Assembly: GCF_002019855.1 (NCBI RefSeq)
Contig: NZ_CM007717.1
Location: forward strand, 7,139,750-7,203,749
Length of the DNA: 64,000 nucleotides
Direction: 5' to 3'
DNA from: Streptomyces antibioticus
Lineage (GTDB): Bacteria > Actinomycetota > Actinomycetes > Streptomycetales > Streptomycetaceae
A program made the translations under genes and the position numbers. The notes below the pieces were generated by a model that was not told the origin of the DNA, made no database searches, and saw only the letters and a list, made by a program, of their open reading frames with translations. Position 1 is the stretch's first letter. Each line of letters begins with the position of its first letter. Of the stretch, positions 40,212-49,035 are shown one piece after another.

Positions 40212-41384
40212 TCAGCGGGTCGCCGCCACCCGGAAGCGGATGCCCGCGCGGATCAGCCGTTCGGTGAGCGCGTCGCCCATCGCCACCGCCGTCGTGACCT
40301 GCCCCGCCGTCGGCGGGAGGTCGTCGAGGGCGAGGGCGAGCGCGCCCTCGGCGAACATCTTGGCCGTCTCGTCGTAGCCGGGGTCGCCGCCCGAGATCTC
40401 GGTGTAGACCCGCCGGCCGCCGCCCTCGCCGACGAACCTGACGCTGAACCAGCTCCGCGCCCGCTTCTCGGCGCTCGGCCCCTCGCCCGGCTTCAGCCGG
40501 TCCGACAGCGCGCGGCGGACGGGCGGGAACTGCGCGGCGACGGCGAGCGTCCCGACGGCCGCGACCCCGCCGACGGCCACCGGCAGCCGTCGTACGGCCG
40601 CGTAGTGGCGGTAGCGGAAGTCGGGACCGTAGCGCTCCAGGGCCTTCGCCGAGCGGCGCACGATCTGCGGGTCGATCGTGGGCAGCGGCAGCGCCCACGC
40701 GCCGACCTCCGCCGCGAAGCGGGGGCCGCCCACGGGGGCCGCCACCCGGCGCCCCATCAGACGGGGCTCGTGCCGGCCCCGCTCCCGGGCGGCCGCCGCC
40801 ATCTGCCGGCCGCGCGCGAACTGGCCGAGCGCGGAGGCGAACGTACCGCCGGAGAAGGCGGCGTCCGCGGTCACGAAGCCGTCCACGGTCAGCGGCACGC
40901 CCTCGGGCAACTGCCGCACGGTGAAGTAGGCGCCCAGGTCGTGCGGCACGGAGTCGAAGCCGGCCGCGTGCACCAGCCGCGCGCCCGTCTCCCGCGCGCG
41001 TGCGTCGTGCCGGACGTAGGTGAGGTCGACGAACTCGGGTTCACCGGTGAGGTCGAGATAGTCGGTCCCGAGGTCCGCGCAGGCGGCGACGAGGTCCTCG
41101 CCGTAGCGGACGTACGGGCCGACGGTCGTGGCCAGCACGCGCGTGTGCTCCGCGAGGGCACGCAGCGACGCCGGTTCGGACACGTCCGCCCGCAGCACCC
41201 CGACGTCCGTGCCCAGCCGCTCGCGCAGCGCCCGCAGCCGGCCCTCGTCGCGCCCGGCGACGGCCCAGCGCAGTCCCTCGGGCGCGTGGGCGGCGAGGTA
41301 CTCCGCGGTGAGGGTCCCGACGAATCCGGTCGCCCCGAAGAGCACGATGTCGTACGGGCGGTCCGTCCCGTTTGTCTTGCTCAT
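40212..41384 (-). CDS. Trans-acting enoyl reductase / saccharopine dehydrogenase-like protein
   Basis: 390 residues. N-terminal Rossmann fold DIVLFGATGFVGTLTAEYL, then LRWAVAGRDEGRLRAL and TVGPYVRYGEDLVAACADLGTDYLDLTGEPEFV, typical of the saccharopine-dehydrogenase-like family to which mycobacterial trans-acting enoyl reductases belong. A hydrophobic stretch near residues 285-305 (AVRRLPVAVGGVAAVGTLAVAA) may anchor it to the membrane. Substrate unknown; lipid modification is the family guess. Start ATG at 41384 with AAGGGG 4 nt upstream. Confidence 0.85.
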   Translation of the reverse strand: MSKTNGTDRPYDIVLFGATGFVGTLTAEYLAAHAPEGLRWAVAGRDEGRLRALRERLGTDVGVLRADVSEPASLRALAEHTRVLATTVGPYVRYGEDLVAACADLGTDYLDLTGEPEFVDLTYVRHDARARETGARLVHAAGFDSVPHDLGAYFTVRQLPEGVPLTVDGFVTADAAFSGGTFASALGQFARGRQMAAAARERGRHEPRLMGRRVAAPVGGPRFAAEVGAWALPLPTIDPQIVRRSAKALERYGPDFRYRHYAAVRRLPVAVGGVAAVGTLAVAAQFPPVRRALSDRLKPGEGPSAEKRARSWFSVRFVGEGGGRRVYTEISGGDPGYDETAKMFAEGALALALDDLPPTAGQVTTAVAMGDALTERLIRAGIRFRVAATR

Positions 41385-41461
41385 GACACCCCTTGTCCGC
41401 TCATGTCCGCTCACGGCACCCCTCGGTGCCCGCAGCCCGCGCCGCTGTCGGTGGCTGAGGC

Positions 41462-41467
41462 TAGCGT
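41462..41467 (+). promoter_or_regulatory. Candidate -10 of the YjbR gene
   Basis: TAGCGT at 41462-41467; a leader of about 34 nt would include the GGAGG ribosome site before GTG 41508. Confidence 0.4.
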
Positions 41468-41507
41468 GAGGAGTGCGGAGCCCGACGACGAGCCCGGAGG
41501 CAGACAG

Positions 41508-41888
41508 GTGACCGTGGCCAGGAACGCCCTGAGGAAATGGGAGAAAGTACGCGCGTTCGCGCTCGGTCTGCCCGGTGCGGCCGAGGAGTTCCCGTGGAGC
41601 GAGTCCGTCGCCAAGGTCAACGGCAAGGTGTTCGTCTTCCTGGGCGTGGCCGACGGCAGCTACCCCCTGGGCGTCACCTGCAAGCTGCGGGACGAGACGG
41701 CGCACGGGCACGCGCTGGCCTCCCCGGGCGCCGAACCCGCCGGATACGGCCTGGGGAAGTCGGGCTGGGTGCGCATCCCGCTGGAGGAGCAGGGCGCCCC
41801 GCCCGCCGAGCTGCTCTGCGACTGGGTCGAGGAGAGCTACCGCACCATCGCACCCAAACGGCTCATAGCGGAGCTGGACGCCCGCTGA
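41508..41888 (+). CDS. MmcQ/YjbR-family protein
   Basis: 126 residues. The family core LPGAAEEFPWSESVAKVNGKVFVFLG and the C-terminal CDWVEESYRTIAPKR match MmcQ/YjbR proteins, small alpha/beta folds with a CyaY-like shape that are often DNA-binding. The start is GTG at 41508 with GGAGG 7 nt upstream. Function is unknown. It is monocistronic, 143 nt before the CoA-transferase gene with its own strong promoter. Confidence 0.85.
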   Translation: MTVARNALRKWEKVRAFALGLPGAAEEFPWSESVAKVNGKVFVFLGVADGSYPLGVTCKLRDETAHGHALASPGAEPAGYGLGKSGWVRIPLEEQGAPPAELLCDWVEESYRTIAPKRLIAELDAR

Positions 41889-41940
41889 GCGCACGGCCCT
41901 CCGCCCGTACGCCGCCGGGGCCGCTTCCGTCCTAGACTGG

Positions 41941-41991
41941 CTAAGCGCTTGCTCGCCACCTCTTGTCACCACTGGAACGTGTTCCTAGCAT
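41941..41991 (+). promoter_or_regulatory. fad operon promoter with two TetR-type palindromes
   Basis: TTGTCA at 41963-41968, 17-nt spacer, TAGCAT at 41986-41991 is a good HrdB promoter. Its spacer contains TGGAACGTGTTCCT (41973-41986), close to the KstR consensus TNNAACNNGTTNNA. Upstream, CTAAGCGCTTGCT (41941-41953) resembles the KstR2-type motif ANCAAGNNCTTGNT on the other strand. Confidence 0.6.
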
Positions 41992-42031
41992 CACTGGTGT
42001 TACATCGGTTGTGTCACAGCAAGGGGGCTGG

Positions 42032-43765
42032 ATGACAACGGCACACACGCCGCCCGGGCGCGGCCCGCTCACCGGAGTGCGCGTGGTCGAACTGGCGGGC
42101 ATCGGGCCCGGCCCGTTTGCCGCCATGCTCCTGGGCGACCTCGGCGCCGACGTCGTCCGGGTCGACCGCCCCGGCGGCCCCGCCCTCGGCATCGACCCCG
42201 CGCACGACGTGACCAACCGCAACAAACGGTCCGTGGTCGTCGACCTCAAGGCACCCGACGGCCCCGCGCGCGTGCTCGACCTCGCCGCCCGCGCGGACGT
42301 GCTGATCGAGGGCTACCGGCCCGGCGTCGCCGAGCGCCTGGGCGTCGGCCCCGCGGACTGCCACGCCCGCAACGCCCGCCTCGTCTACGGCCGGATGACC
42401 GGCTGGGGCCAGGACGGCCCGCTCGCCGACCGCGCCGGGCACGACATCGCCTACATCGCCCTCACCGGCACCCTCGGCATGATCGGCGACCCCGGCACGC
42501 CCCCGCCGGTCCCCGCCAACCTGCTCGGCGACTACGCGGGCGGCTCCCTCTACCTCGTCGTCGGCGTCCTCGCGGCCCTGCACCACGCGCGCGCGACCGG
42601 CACCGGCCAGGTCGTCGACGCGGCCATCGTGGACGGCACCGCCCACCTCTCCGCGATGATCCACGGCATGCTCTCGGCCGGCGGCTGGCAGGACCGGCGC
42701 GCCGCCAACCTCCTCGACGGCGGCTGCCCGTACTACGGCACCTACGAGACCGCCGACGGCGGCCACATGGCCGTCGGCGCGCTCGAACCGCAGTTCTACG
42801 ACGCGTTCGTGGACCTCCTGGGCCTCGGCGACCTCGGCGGCGCCCGCGACGACTGGACGCGCTGGGGCGAACTGCGCGAGGCCGTCGCCGCCCGCTTCAA
42901 GTCCCGTACGCGCGCGGAGTGGACGGCCGTCTTCGAGGGCACCGACGCCTGTGTGGCGCCGGTGCTGTCGCTGCGCGAGGCGCCGCACCACCCGCACCTC
43001 GCCACCCGCGGCACCTTCACCGACCACGGCGGCATCACCCAGCCCGCACCCGCGCCCCGCTTCTCGGCGACCCCCACGACGGTCCACAGCGGCCCGGCCC
43101 TGCCGGGCGCCGACACGGCCGCCGTGGCCAGCGACTGGGACGTCCCGCACCTGCTCGACGGACCCGCCCCCGCCGCCGAGGGCGACCGGGCTGGCTCCGC
43201 CGTCGAGCGTGACCTCTCCGCCCCCGACTCTGGGCGAGACAGGACCCGCCCCGCCTCCGAGGGCAACCAGGCTGGCTCCGCCTCCGAGCGTGACCTCGCC
43301 GGCCCCGAGCGCGACCGGACCCGCCCCGCCTCTGAGCGCGACCGGGCCGGCTCCGCCTGCGAGCGTGACCTCGTCGCCCCCGATTCTGAGCGCGACCGGC
43401 CCCGCCCTGCCCCCGAGCGGGACCAGGCCGCCCCCGCCCCCGCGCGCGGCCAGGCCGCCCCCGCCCCCGCGCGCGACCTCTCCGCCCCCGCCTCCGAGGA
43501 CGACCGGGTCGGCTCCGCCGCCGAGCGTGACCTCGTCGCCCCCGATTCTGAGCGCGACCGGCCCCGCCCCGCCCCCGAGCGCGACCAGGCCAGCGCCGCC
43601 TGCGAGCGTGACCTCGCCGCCCCCGACTCTGAGCGCGACCAGGCCGCCCCCGCCCCCGAGCGCGACCAGACCCGCCCCACCCCCGAGCGCGACCAGACCC
43701 GCCCCACCCCCGGACTCGACCGGCCCCGCCCCACCCCCGAGACCGTCCTCTCCGACCCTCACTGA
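42032..43765 (+). CDS. CaiB/BaiF CoA-transferase (racemase-like) with a nonapeptide-repeat tail
   Basis: 577 residues. Residues 1-383 are a complete family III CoA-transferase, close to alpha-methylacyl-CoA racemase: GVRVVELAGIGPGPFAAMLLGDLGADVVRVDRPGG, NRNKRSVVVDLK, and the catalytic-Asp motif LLGDYAGG with D167. Family members end near residue 380-390. Here a further ~190 residues are a 9-residue repeat (consensus RDxxxPxxE), highly charged and Pro/Ala-rich, probably disordered. Start ATG at 42032 with AAGGGGG 4 nt upstream. It is first in the operon with a thiolase and FadB, so it probably epimerises or activates acyl-CoAs for beta-oxidation. The tail is an oddity, perhaps a lineage-specific repeat expansion. 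Confidence 0.9.
   Translation: MTTAHTPPGRGPLTGVRVVELAGIGPGPFAAMLLGDLGADVVRVDRPGGPALGIDPAHDVTNRNKRSVVVDLKAPDGPARVLDLAARADVLIEGYRPGVAERLGVGPADCHARNARLVYGRMTGWGQDGPLADRAGHDIAYIALTGTLGMIGDPGTPPPVPANLLGDYAGGSLYLVVGVLAALHHARATGTGQVVDAAIVDGTAHLSAMIHGMLSAGGWQDRRAANLLDGGCPYYGTYETADGGHMAVGALEPQFYDAFVDLLGLGDLGGARDDWTRWGELREAVAARFKSRTRAEWTAVFEGTDACVAPVLSLREAPHHPHLATRGTFTDHGGITQPAPAPRFSATPTTVHSGPALPGADTAAVASDWDVPHLLDGPAPAAEGDRAGSAVERDLSAPDSGRDRTRPASEGNQAGSASERDLAGPERDRTRPASERDRAGSACERDLVAPDSERDRPRPAPERDQAAPAPARGQAAPAPARDLSAPASEDDRVGSAAERDLVAPDSERDRPRPAPERDQASAACERDLAAPDSERDQAAPAPERDQTRPTPERDQTRPTPGLDRPRPTPETVLSDPH
43181..43741 (+). repeat. 27-bp minisatellite coding a 9-residue repeat, about 21 units
   Basis: Unit reads RD(x)(x)(x)P(x)(x)E; 20 units of 9 residues and one of 7. 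Higher-order duplication is visible: RDLVAPDSE-RDRPRPAPE occurs twice (units 8-9 and 14-15) with almost identical DNA. Repeats lie in frame through 43741, then six codons for non-repeat residues precede the stop. Confidence 0.9.
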
Positions 43766-43775
43766 AAGGCCCCTC

Positions 43776-44990
43776 GTGAGCACCGAAGCGTTTGTGTACG
43801 ACGCGATCCGCACCCCGCGCGGGCGTGGCAAGGCGAACGGCGCCCTGCACGGCACCAAGCCGATCGATCTCGTCGTCGGCCTCATCCATGAACTCCGCAA
43901 CCGTTTCCCGGGTCTCGACCCGGCCGCGATCGACGACATCGTGCTCGGCGTCGTCGGACCCGTCGGCGACCAGGGCTCCGACATCGCGCGGATCGCCGCG
44001 ATCGCCGCCGGGCTGCCGGACACCGTGGCCGGCCTCCAGGAGAACCGGTTCTGTGCCTCGGGTCTGGAGGCCGTCAACCTGGCCGCCGCCAAGGTCCGTT
44101 CGGGCTGGGAGGACCTGGTCCTCGCGGGCGGCGTCGAGTCGATGTCCCGTGTCCCGATGGCCTCGGACGGTGGCGCCTGGTTCAACGACCCGATGACGAA
44201 CCTGACGGTCAACTTCGTGCCGCAGGGCATCGGCGCCGACCTGATCGCCACGATCGAGGGATTCTCGCGGCGTGACGTCGACGAGTACGCGGCGCTGTCG
44301 CAGGAGCGGGCGGCGACGGCCTGGAAGGAGGGCCGTTTCGACCGCTCGGTGGTCCCGGTGAAGGACCGCAGCGGTCTGGTCGTCCTCGACCACGACGAGC
44401 ACCCGCGCCCGGGCACCACCGCGGACTCCCTGGGCAAGCTCAAGCCGTCCTTCGCCGACATCGGCGAACTCGGCGGCTTCGACGCGGTGGCGCTCCAGAA
44501 GTACCACTGGGTGGAGCGCATCGATCACGTCCACCACGCGGGCAACTCCTCCGGCATCGTCGACGGCGCCTCCCTGGTCGCGATCGGCTCGAAGGAGGTC
44601 GGCGAGCGCTACGGCCTCACCCCGCGCGCCCGGATCGTGTCCGTGGCGGTGTCCGGATCCGAGCCGACGATCATGCTGACCGGTCCCGCGCCCGCCTCCC
44701 GCAAGGCGCTGGCCAAGGCGGGGCTGACCATCGACGACATCGACCTGGTGGAGATCAACGAGGCGTTCGCGGCGGTCGTGCTGCGCTTCGTCAAGGACAT
44801 GGGCCTGTCCCTGGACAAGGTGAACGTCAACGGCGGCGCGATCGCGCTCGGCCACCCCCTCGGCGCGACCGGCGCGATGATCCTCGGCACCCTCGTCGAC
44901 GAACTGGAGCGCCAGGACAAGCGGTACGGCCTGGCCACCCTGTGCGTGGGCGGCGGCATGGGCATCGCCACGATCGTCGAGCGCGTCTGA
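43776..44990 (+). CDS. fadA: Acetyl-CoA acyltransferase (FadA-like thiolase)
   Basis: 404 residues. Catalytic Cys in ENRFCASGLEAVNL, His in ALGHPLGATGAM, second Cys in LCVGGGMG. The long central segment (SRVPMASDGGAWFNDP...VALQKYHWVERIDHVHHAGNSS) is typical of the FadA branch that partners a FadB trifunctional chain, distinct from PcaF. The start is GTG at 43776 with AAAGG 6 nt upstream, 10 nt after the CoA-transferase stop. It performs thiolytic release of acetyl-CoA in beta-oxidation. Confidence 0.92.
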   Translation: MSTEAFVYDAIRTPRGRGKANGALHGTKPIDLVVGLIHELRNRFPGLDPAAIDDIVLGVVGPVGDQGSDIARIAAIAAGLPDTVAGLQENRFCASGLEAVNLAAAKVRSGWEDLVLAGGVESMSRVPMASDGGAWFNDPMTNLTVNFVPQGIGADLIATIEGFSRRDVDEYAALSQERAATAWKEGRFDRSVVPVKDRSGLVVLDHDEHPRPGTTADSLGKLKPSFADIGELGGFDAVALQKYHWVERIDHVHHAGNSSGIVDGASLVAIGSKEVGERYGLTPRARIVSVAVSGSEPTIMLTGPAPASRKALAKAGLTIDDIDLVEINEAFAAVVLRFVKDMGLSLDKVNVNGGAIALGHPLGATGAMILGTLVDELERQDKRYGLATLCVGGGMGIATIVERV

Positions 44991-45031
44991 AACCCCGGCG
45001 GAACCAAGCGACTTCAACGGAGACCCCCGTC

Positions 45032-47206
45032 ATGACACAGAGCACCACCATCCGCTGGGAACAGGACCGCACCGGTCTCGTCACCCTCGTCCTGGACGAC
45101 CCGAACCAGTCCGCGAACACCATGAACGCGGCGTTCCGCGCGTCCCTCGCCGCCGTCACCGACCGCCTGGAGGCCGAGAAGGACTCCATCCGCGGCATCA
45201 TCCTCACCTCCGCCAAGAAGACCTTCTTCGCCGGCGGCGACCTGCGCGACCTGATCCGCGTCACCCCCGAGACCGCGCAGCAACTCCTCGACGGCGGCCT
45301 GGAGATCAAGCGGCACCTGCGCCGTATCGAGACCCTCGGCAAGCCGGTCGTCGCCGCCCTCAACGGCGCCGCGCTCGGCGGCGGTTACGAGATCGCCCTC
45401 GCCTGCCACCACCGCGTCGCCCTCGACGCCCCCGGCTCCAAGATCGGCTGCCCCGAGGTCACCCTCGGTCTGCTCCCCGGAGGCGGCGGCGTCGTCCGCA
45501 CCGTCCGTCTCCTCGGCATCGCCGACGCCCTGCTGAAGGTCCTGCTCCAGGGCACCCAGTACAGCCCCCGCAAGGCCCTGGAGAACGGCCTGATCGACGA
45601 CGTGGCCGCCACGCCCGAGGAACTCCTCGCCAAGGCACGCGCGTTCATCGACGCCAACCCCGAGTCGGCCCAGCCCTGGGACAAGCCCGGCTACCGCATC
45701 CCGGGCGGCACCCCCGCCAACCCCAAGTTCGCCGCCAACCTGCCCGCCTTCCCGGCCACGTTGAAGAAGCAGACCAACGGCGCCCCCTACCCGGCCCCGC
45801 GCAACATCCTGGCCGCCGCCGTCGAGGGCGCCCAGGTCGACTTCGAGACCGCGCAGGTCATCGAGGCCCGCTACTTCGTCGAACTCGCGGCCGGGCAGAC
45901 GTCGAAGAACATGATCCAGGCGTTCTTCTTCGACCTCCAGGCCGTCAACTCCGGCGCCAACCGGCCCCAGGGCGTCGAGCCCCGCAAGGTCCGCAAGGTC
46001 GCCGTCCTCGGCGCCGGGATGATGGGCGCGGGCATCGCCTACTCCTGCGCCCGGGCGGGCATCGACGTCGTCCTCAAGGACGTCTCCGCCGAAGCCGCCG
46101 CCAAGGGCAAGGGCTACAGCGAGAAGCTGTGCGCCAAGGCCGTCGCCCGGGGCCGCACCACCCAGGACAAGGCCGACGCGCTGCTCGCCCGCATCACCCC
46201 GACCGCCGACCCGGCCGACCTCGCGGGCTGCGACGCCGTCATCGAGGCCGTCTTCGAGGACACCGCCCTCAAGCACAAGGTCTTCGAGGAGATCGAGCAC
46301 ATCGTCGCCCCCGACGCGCTGCTGTGCTCCAACACCTCCACGCTCCCCATCACCGCCCTCGCCGAAGGCGTCGAGCGCCAGGCCGACTTCATCGGTCTGC
46401 ACTTCTTCTCACCCGTCGACAAGATGCCCCTCGTCGAGATCATCAAGGGCGAACGCACCGGCGACGAGGCACTCGCCCGCGCCTTCGACCTCGTCCGCCA
46501 GATCAACAAGACGCCGATCGTGGTCAACGACTCCCGCGGCTTCTTCACCTCCCGCGTGATCGGCCACTTCATCAACGAGGGCGTCGCGATGGTCGGCGAG
46601 GGCATCGAGCCCGCGTCGGTCGAGCAGGCGGCGGCCCAGGCGGGCTACCCGGCGAAGGTCCTGTCCCTGATGGACGAACTGACCCTCACCCTCCCGCGCA
46701 AGATCCGCAACGAGACCAGGACCGCGGTCGAGGAGGCCGGCGGCACCTGGACCCCGCACCCGGCCGACACGGTCATCGACCGCATGGTCGACGAGTTCGA
46801 GCGCCCCGGCCGCAGCGGAGGCGCCGGCTTCTACGACTACGTGGACGGCAAGCGCGCCGGGCTCTGGCCGGGCCTGCGCGAGCACTTCACCAAGCCCGGG
46901 ACCGAGATCCCGTTCCGGGACATGCAGGAACGCATGCTGTTCTCCGAGGCCCTCGACACCGTCCGCCTCGTGGAGGAAGGCGTCCTGACCTCGGTCGCCG
47001 ACGCCAACATCGGTTCCCTCTTCGGCATCGGCTTCCCCGGCTGGACCGGCGGCGTCCTCCAGTACATCAACGGCTACGAGGGCGGCCTGCCCGGATTCGT
47101 GGCCCGGGCACGGGAGTTGGCCGACCGCTACGGCGACCGTTTCCTGCCTCCGGCCCTGCTGGTGGAGAAGGCGGAGAAGGGCGAGACCTTCACCGACACC
47201 CCCTGA
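45032..47206 (+). CDS. fadB: Multifunctional enoyl-CoA hydratase / 3-hydroxyacyl-CoA dehydrogenase
   Basis: 724 residues. N-terminal crotonase domain (about 1-290): TSAKKTFFAGGDLRDL and ALNGAALGGGYEIALACH form the oxyanion hole and substrate site. The dehydrogenase domain begins with the NAD motif VAVLGAGMMGAGIAY near residue 322 and has GLHFFSPVDKMPLVEII and the C-terminal 3HCDH domain RIVGDRF-like FFTSRVIGHFINEG. Forms the beta-oxidation complex with the upstream thiolase. Start ATG at 45032, 41 nt after fadA. A 17-bp perfect terminator follows the stop. Confidence 0.93.
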   Translation: MTQSTTIRWEQDRTGLVTLVLDDPNQSANTMNAAFRASLAAVTDRLEAEKDSIRGIILTSAKKTFFAGGDLRDLIRVTPETAQQLLDGGLEIKRHLRRIETLGKPVVAALNGAALGGGYEIALACHHRVALDAPGSKIGCPEVTLGLLPGGGGVVRTVRLLGIADALLKVLLQGTQYSPRKALENGLIDDVAATPEELLAKARAFIDANPESAQPWDKPGYRIPGGTPANPKFAANLPAFPATLKKQTNGAPYPAPRNILAAAVEGAQVDFETAQVIEARYFVELAAGQTSKNMIQAFFFDLQAVNSGANRPQGVEPRKVRKVAVLGAGMMGAGIAYSCARAGIDVVLKDVSAEAAAKGKGYSEKLCAKAVARGRTTQDKADALLARITPTADPADLAGCDAVIEAVFEDTALKHKVFEEIEHIVAPDALLCSNTSTLPITALAEGVERQADFIGLHFFSPVDKMPLVEIIKGERTGDEALARAFDLVRQINKTPIVVNDSRGFFTSRVIGHFINEGVAMVGEGIEPASVEQAAAQAGYPAKVLSLMDELTLTLPRKIRNETRTAVEEAGGTWTPHPADTVIDRMVDEFERPGRSGGAGFYDYVDGKRAGLWPGLREHFTKPGTEIPFRDMQERMLFSEALDTVRLVEEGVLTSVADANIGSLFGIGFPGWTGGVLQYINGYEGGLPGFVARARELADRYGDRFLPPALLVEKAEKGETFTDTP

Positions 47207-47214
47207 CGCACGGC

Positions 47215-47252
47215 CCACGCGCGGGACCCCGAGCCCGGGGTCCCGCGCGTGG
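47215..47252. terminator. Bidirectional terminator between fadB and the MerR gene
   Basis: Perfect 17-bp arms (47215-47231, 47236-47252) with a 4-nt loop AGCC, exactly filling the 49-nt gap between the two convergent stops. No U tract. Confidence 0.9.
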
Positions 47253-47255
47253 CAC

Positions 47256-47966
47256 TCACTCCTCCGACGGAGGCTCGGTGAGCCACTGCCGCAGCTCGTC
47301 CCGCAGGGACCGCTGGAACGTCGTCAACAGGGCCTGCACCACCAGCGGATGCATATGGGCCGTCAGCGACTTCACGTCCCGCGCGTCCCGCTCGGCGACC
47401 GCGTCCCGCAGCAGCCGCGACAGCTCGTGCGCCGCCGCCCGCGAGTGCTCGATCAGCGTCGTACGGGCCGCCAGGATCACCTCGGGCGACAGCGGCACGT
47501 CCAGCAGCCGCACCCCGAGCGCGAGCAGCGTGGAGTCGACCCGGTAGGAGCCGTCACCGGCCTCCTCCAGCACGTCCATCGCCGTGAGCTGCCCGATGTC
47601 CTCCTCGGACAGCGGCCGCCCCGCCCGGCGCTCCAGCTCCTGCCCGGTCACCGTCTCCACGTCGGCCGGCGCCCAGGAGGCGACCACCGCGCGGTGCAGG
47701 TCGAGCCCGTGCGCGTCCACGTCCGGCGGCAGCCCGCCGAGATAGCGCTCGATCGCCGCCAGCGTCATGCCCTGCCGTTGCAGCTCCTCGATCAGCGCGA
47801 GCCGCGCGAGATGGCGCGGCCCGTAACGGCCCACCCGGCGCGGACCGATCACCGGCGGCGGCAGCAGCCCCCTGGTGCTGTAGAAGCGGACGGTCCGCAC
47901 CGTGACCCCGGCACGAGCGGCCAACTCGTCGACCGTGAGGTCCGTCTCCTCGGTCTCGATCGTCAT
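47256..47966 (-). CDS. MerR-family transcriptional regulator
   Basis: 236 residues. The MerR winged helix occupies the N-terminus: DLTVDELAARAGVTVRTVRFYSTRGLLPPPVIGPRRVGRYGPRHLARL, with the dimerisation helix start EELQRQGMTLAAIERYLGGL. The C-terminal ~130 residues are helical without Cys-metal motifs, so the ligand is probably organic. ATG at 47966 is probably leaderless: a GATACT hexamer lies 7 nt upstream. It may regulate the convergent fad operon or an unlinked set; nothing in the sequence settles this. Confidence 0.88.
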   Translation of the reverse strand: MTIETEETDLTVDELAARAGVTVRTVRFYSTRGLLPPPVIGPRRVGRYGPRHLARLALIEELQRQGMTLAAIERYLGGLPPDVDAHGLDLHRAVVASWAPADVETVTGQELERRAGRPLSEEDIGQLTAMDVLEEAGDGSYRVDSTLLALGVRLLDVPLSPEVILAARTTLIEHSRAAAHELSRLLRDAVAERDARDVKSLTAHMHPLVVQALLTTFQRSLRDELRQWLTEPPSEE

Positions 47967-47979
47967 ATGCAGCAGTATC
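47967..47979 (-). promoter_or_regulatory. Leaderless promoter of the MerR gene
   Basis: Minus strand GATACT at 47974-47979, 7 nt before the ATG at 47966, within CAGTGATACTG (a CAGT/ACTG dyad). Confidence 0.5.
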
Positions 47980-48132
47980 ACTGTCCCACCGACACTGCGA
48001 CACCCACGACCGCCCCCAAGGGGCGCGGGGAACTGCGCGACCAGCCCCCACCCACCCGCACTCACCCACTGCGACCCCCGCGGCAGCGGATACGCTGCGA
48101 TCTCGCCGACAACACCCCAGGAAGGGGCACCC

Positions 48133-49017
48133 GTGCCGAAAGAGATCGACGTCCTCGTCCTAGGCGGAGCCGGCGTCGACACGATCGTCCACGTGCCCGA
48201 GCTACCCCTCCCGTACGCCGACAGCTACATGATCGACCAGGGGATCCGCACCCGCGCCGGCCAGACCGGCGACTTCGTCGCCCTCGGCCTCACCGCCCTC
48301 GGCCTGCGCACGCACCACCTGGACTTCCTCGGCGACGACCCCGAGGGCGACCTCGTCCGCGCCCTGCACGACCAGCACGGCATCGCCCTCACCGCCGTAC
48401 CCCAGCCCCTCGGCACCAAGCGCGCGGTCAACCTGGTCGGCCCGGACGGCCGCCGCCTGTCCCTGTACGACACCAGCCGCGCCCACCCCGCCGACCGCTT
48501 CCCCGAGGACACCCTGCGCCTGCTCGCCGGCGCGAGCCGCCACGCGCACGTGTCCCTGACCCAGCCCTGCGCCGACGCCCTGCCGGTGCTGCGCGAGACG
48601 GGCGTCACGCTCTCCACCGACCTGCACGACTGGGACGGCGAGAACCCCTACCACGCGTCCTTCGCGTACGCCGCCGACATCGTCTTCCTCTCCGCCGCCG
48701 CGCTCACCGACCCCGAGGCGACCATGCGCCGGATCGCCGACCGCGGCCGCGCCCGGATCGTCGTCGCCACGGCGGGCGCGGCCGGCGCGCGTCTGCTGGC
48801 CGACGGCGAGCTGACGCACGTACCGGCCGCCGTACCGCCCGCACCGGTGGTGGACTCCAACGGCGCGGGCGACGCCTTCGCCGCCGCCTTCCTCTACGGC
48901 CGTCTGGGCGGCGAACCCCCGCTCAGATGCGCGGAGTTCGGGGCGAAGGCCGGGGCGTACGCCTGCACGATCCCCGCCACGGAGAGCGCCGCGGCGACCC
49001 GCGACGCCCTCCACTGA
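48133..49017 (+). CDS. PfkB-family sugar kinase
   Basis: 294 residues, ribokinase fold. N-terminal VLVLGGAGVDTIVHVPELPLPY, substrate segment RAGQTGDFVALGLTALGLRTHHLDFLGDD, and the catalytic signature VVDSNGAGDAFAAAFLYG containing the GAGD Asp. Substrate could be a sugar or nucleoside. Start is GTG at 48133 with GGAAGGGG 6 nt upstream. Convergent with the aminopeptidase gene, 18 nt apart. Divergent from the MerR gene across 166 nt. Confidence 0.9.
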   Translation: MPKEIDVLVLGGAGVDTIVHVPELPLPYADSYMIDQGIRTRAGQTGDFVALGLTALGLRTHHLDFLGDDPEGDLVRALHDQHGIALTAVPQPLGTKRAVNLVGPDGRRLSLYDTSRAHPADRFPEDTLRLLAGASRHAHVSLTQPCADALPVLRETGVTLSTDLHDWDGENPYHASFAYAADIVFLSAAALTDPEATMRRIADRGRARIVVATAGAAGARLLADGELTHVPAAVPPAPVVDSNGAGDAFAAAFLYGRLGGEPPLRCAEFGAKAGAYACTIPATESAAATRDALH

Positions 49018-49035
49018 GGGGCGCTCGGACGCCGC

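Noticed and set aside
43181..43741. CRISPR array
   Set aside because: Repeats are contiguous 27-bp coding units without unique spacers and keep the reading frame; no cas genes nearby.
42014..44521. An 835-residue minus-strand frame with Gly-rich repeats
   Set aside because: Its repeats are the reverse complement of the CoA-transferase 27-bp array; the plus frames carry intact CoA-transferase and thiolase motifs.
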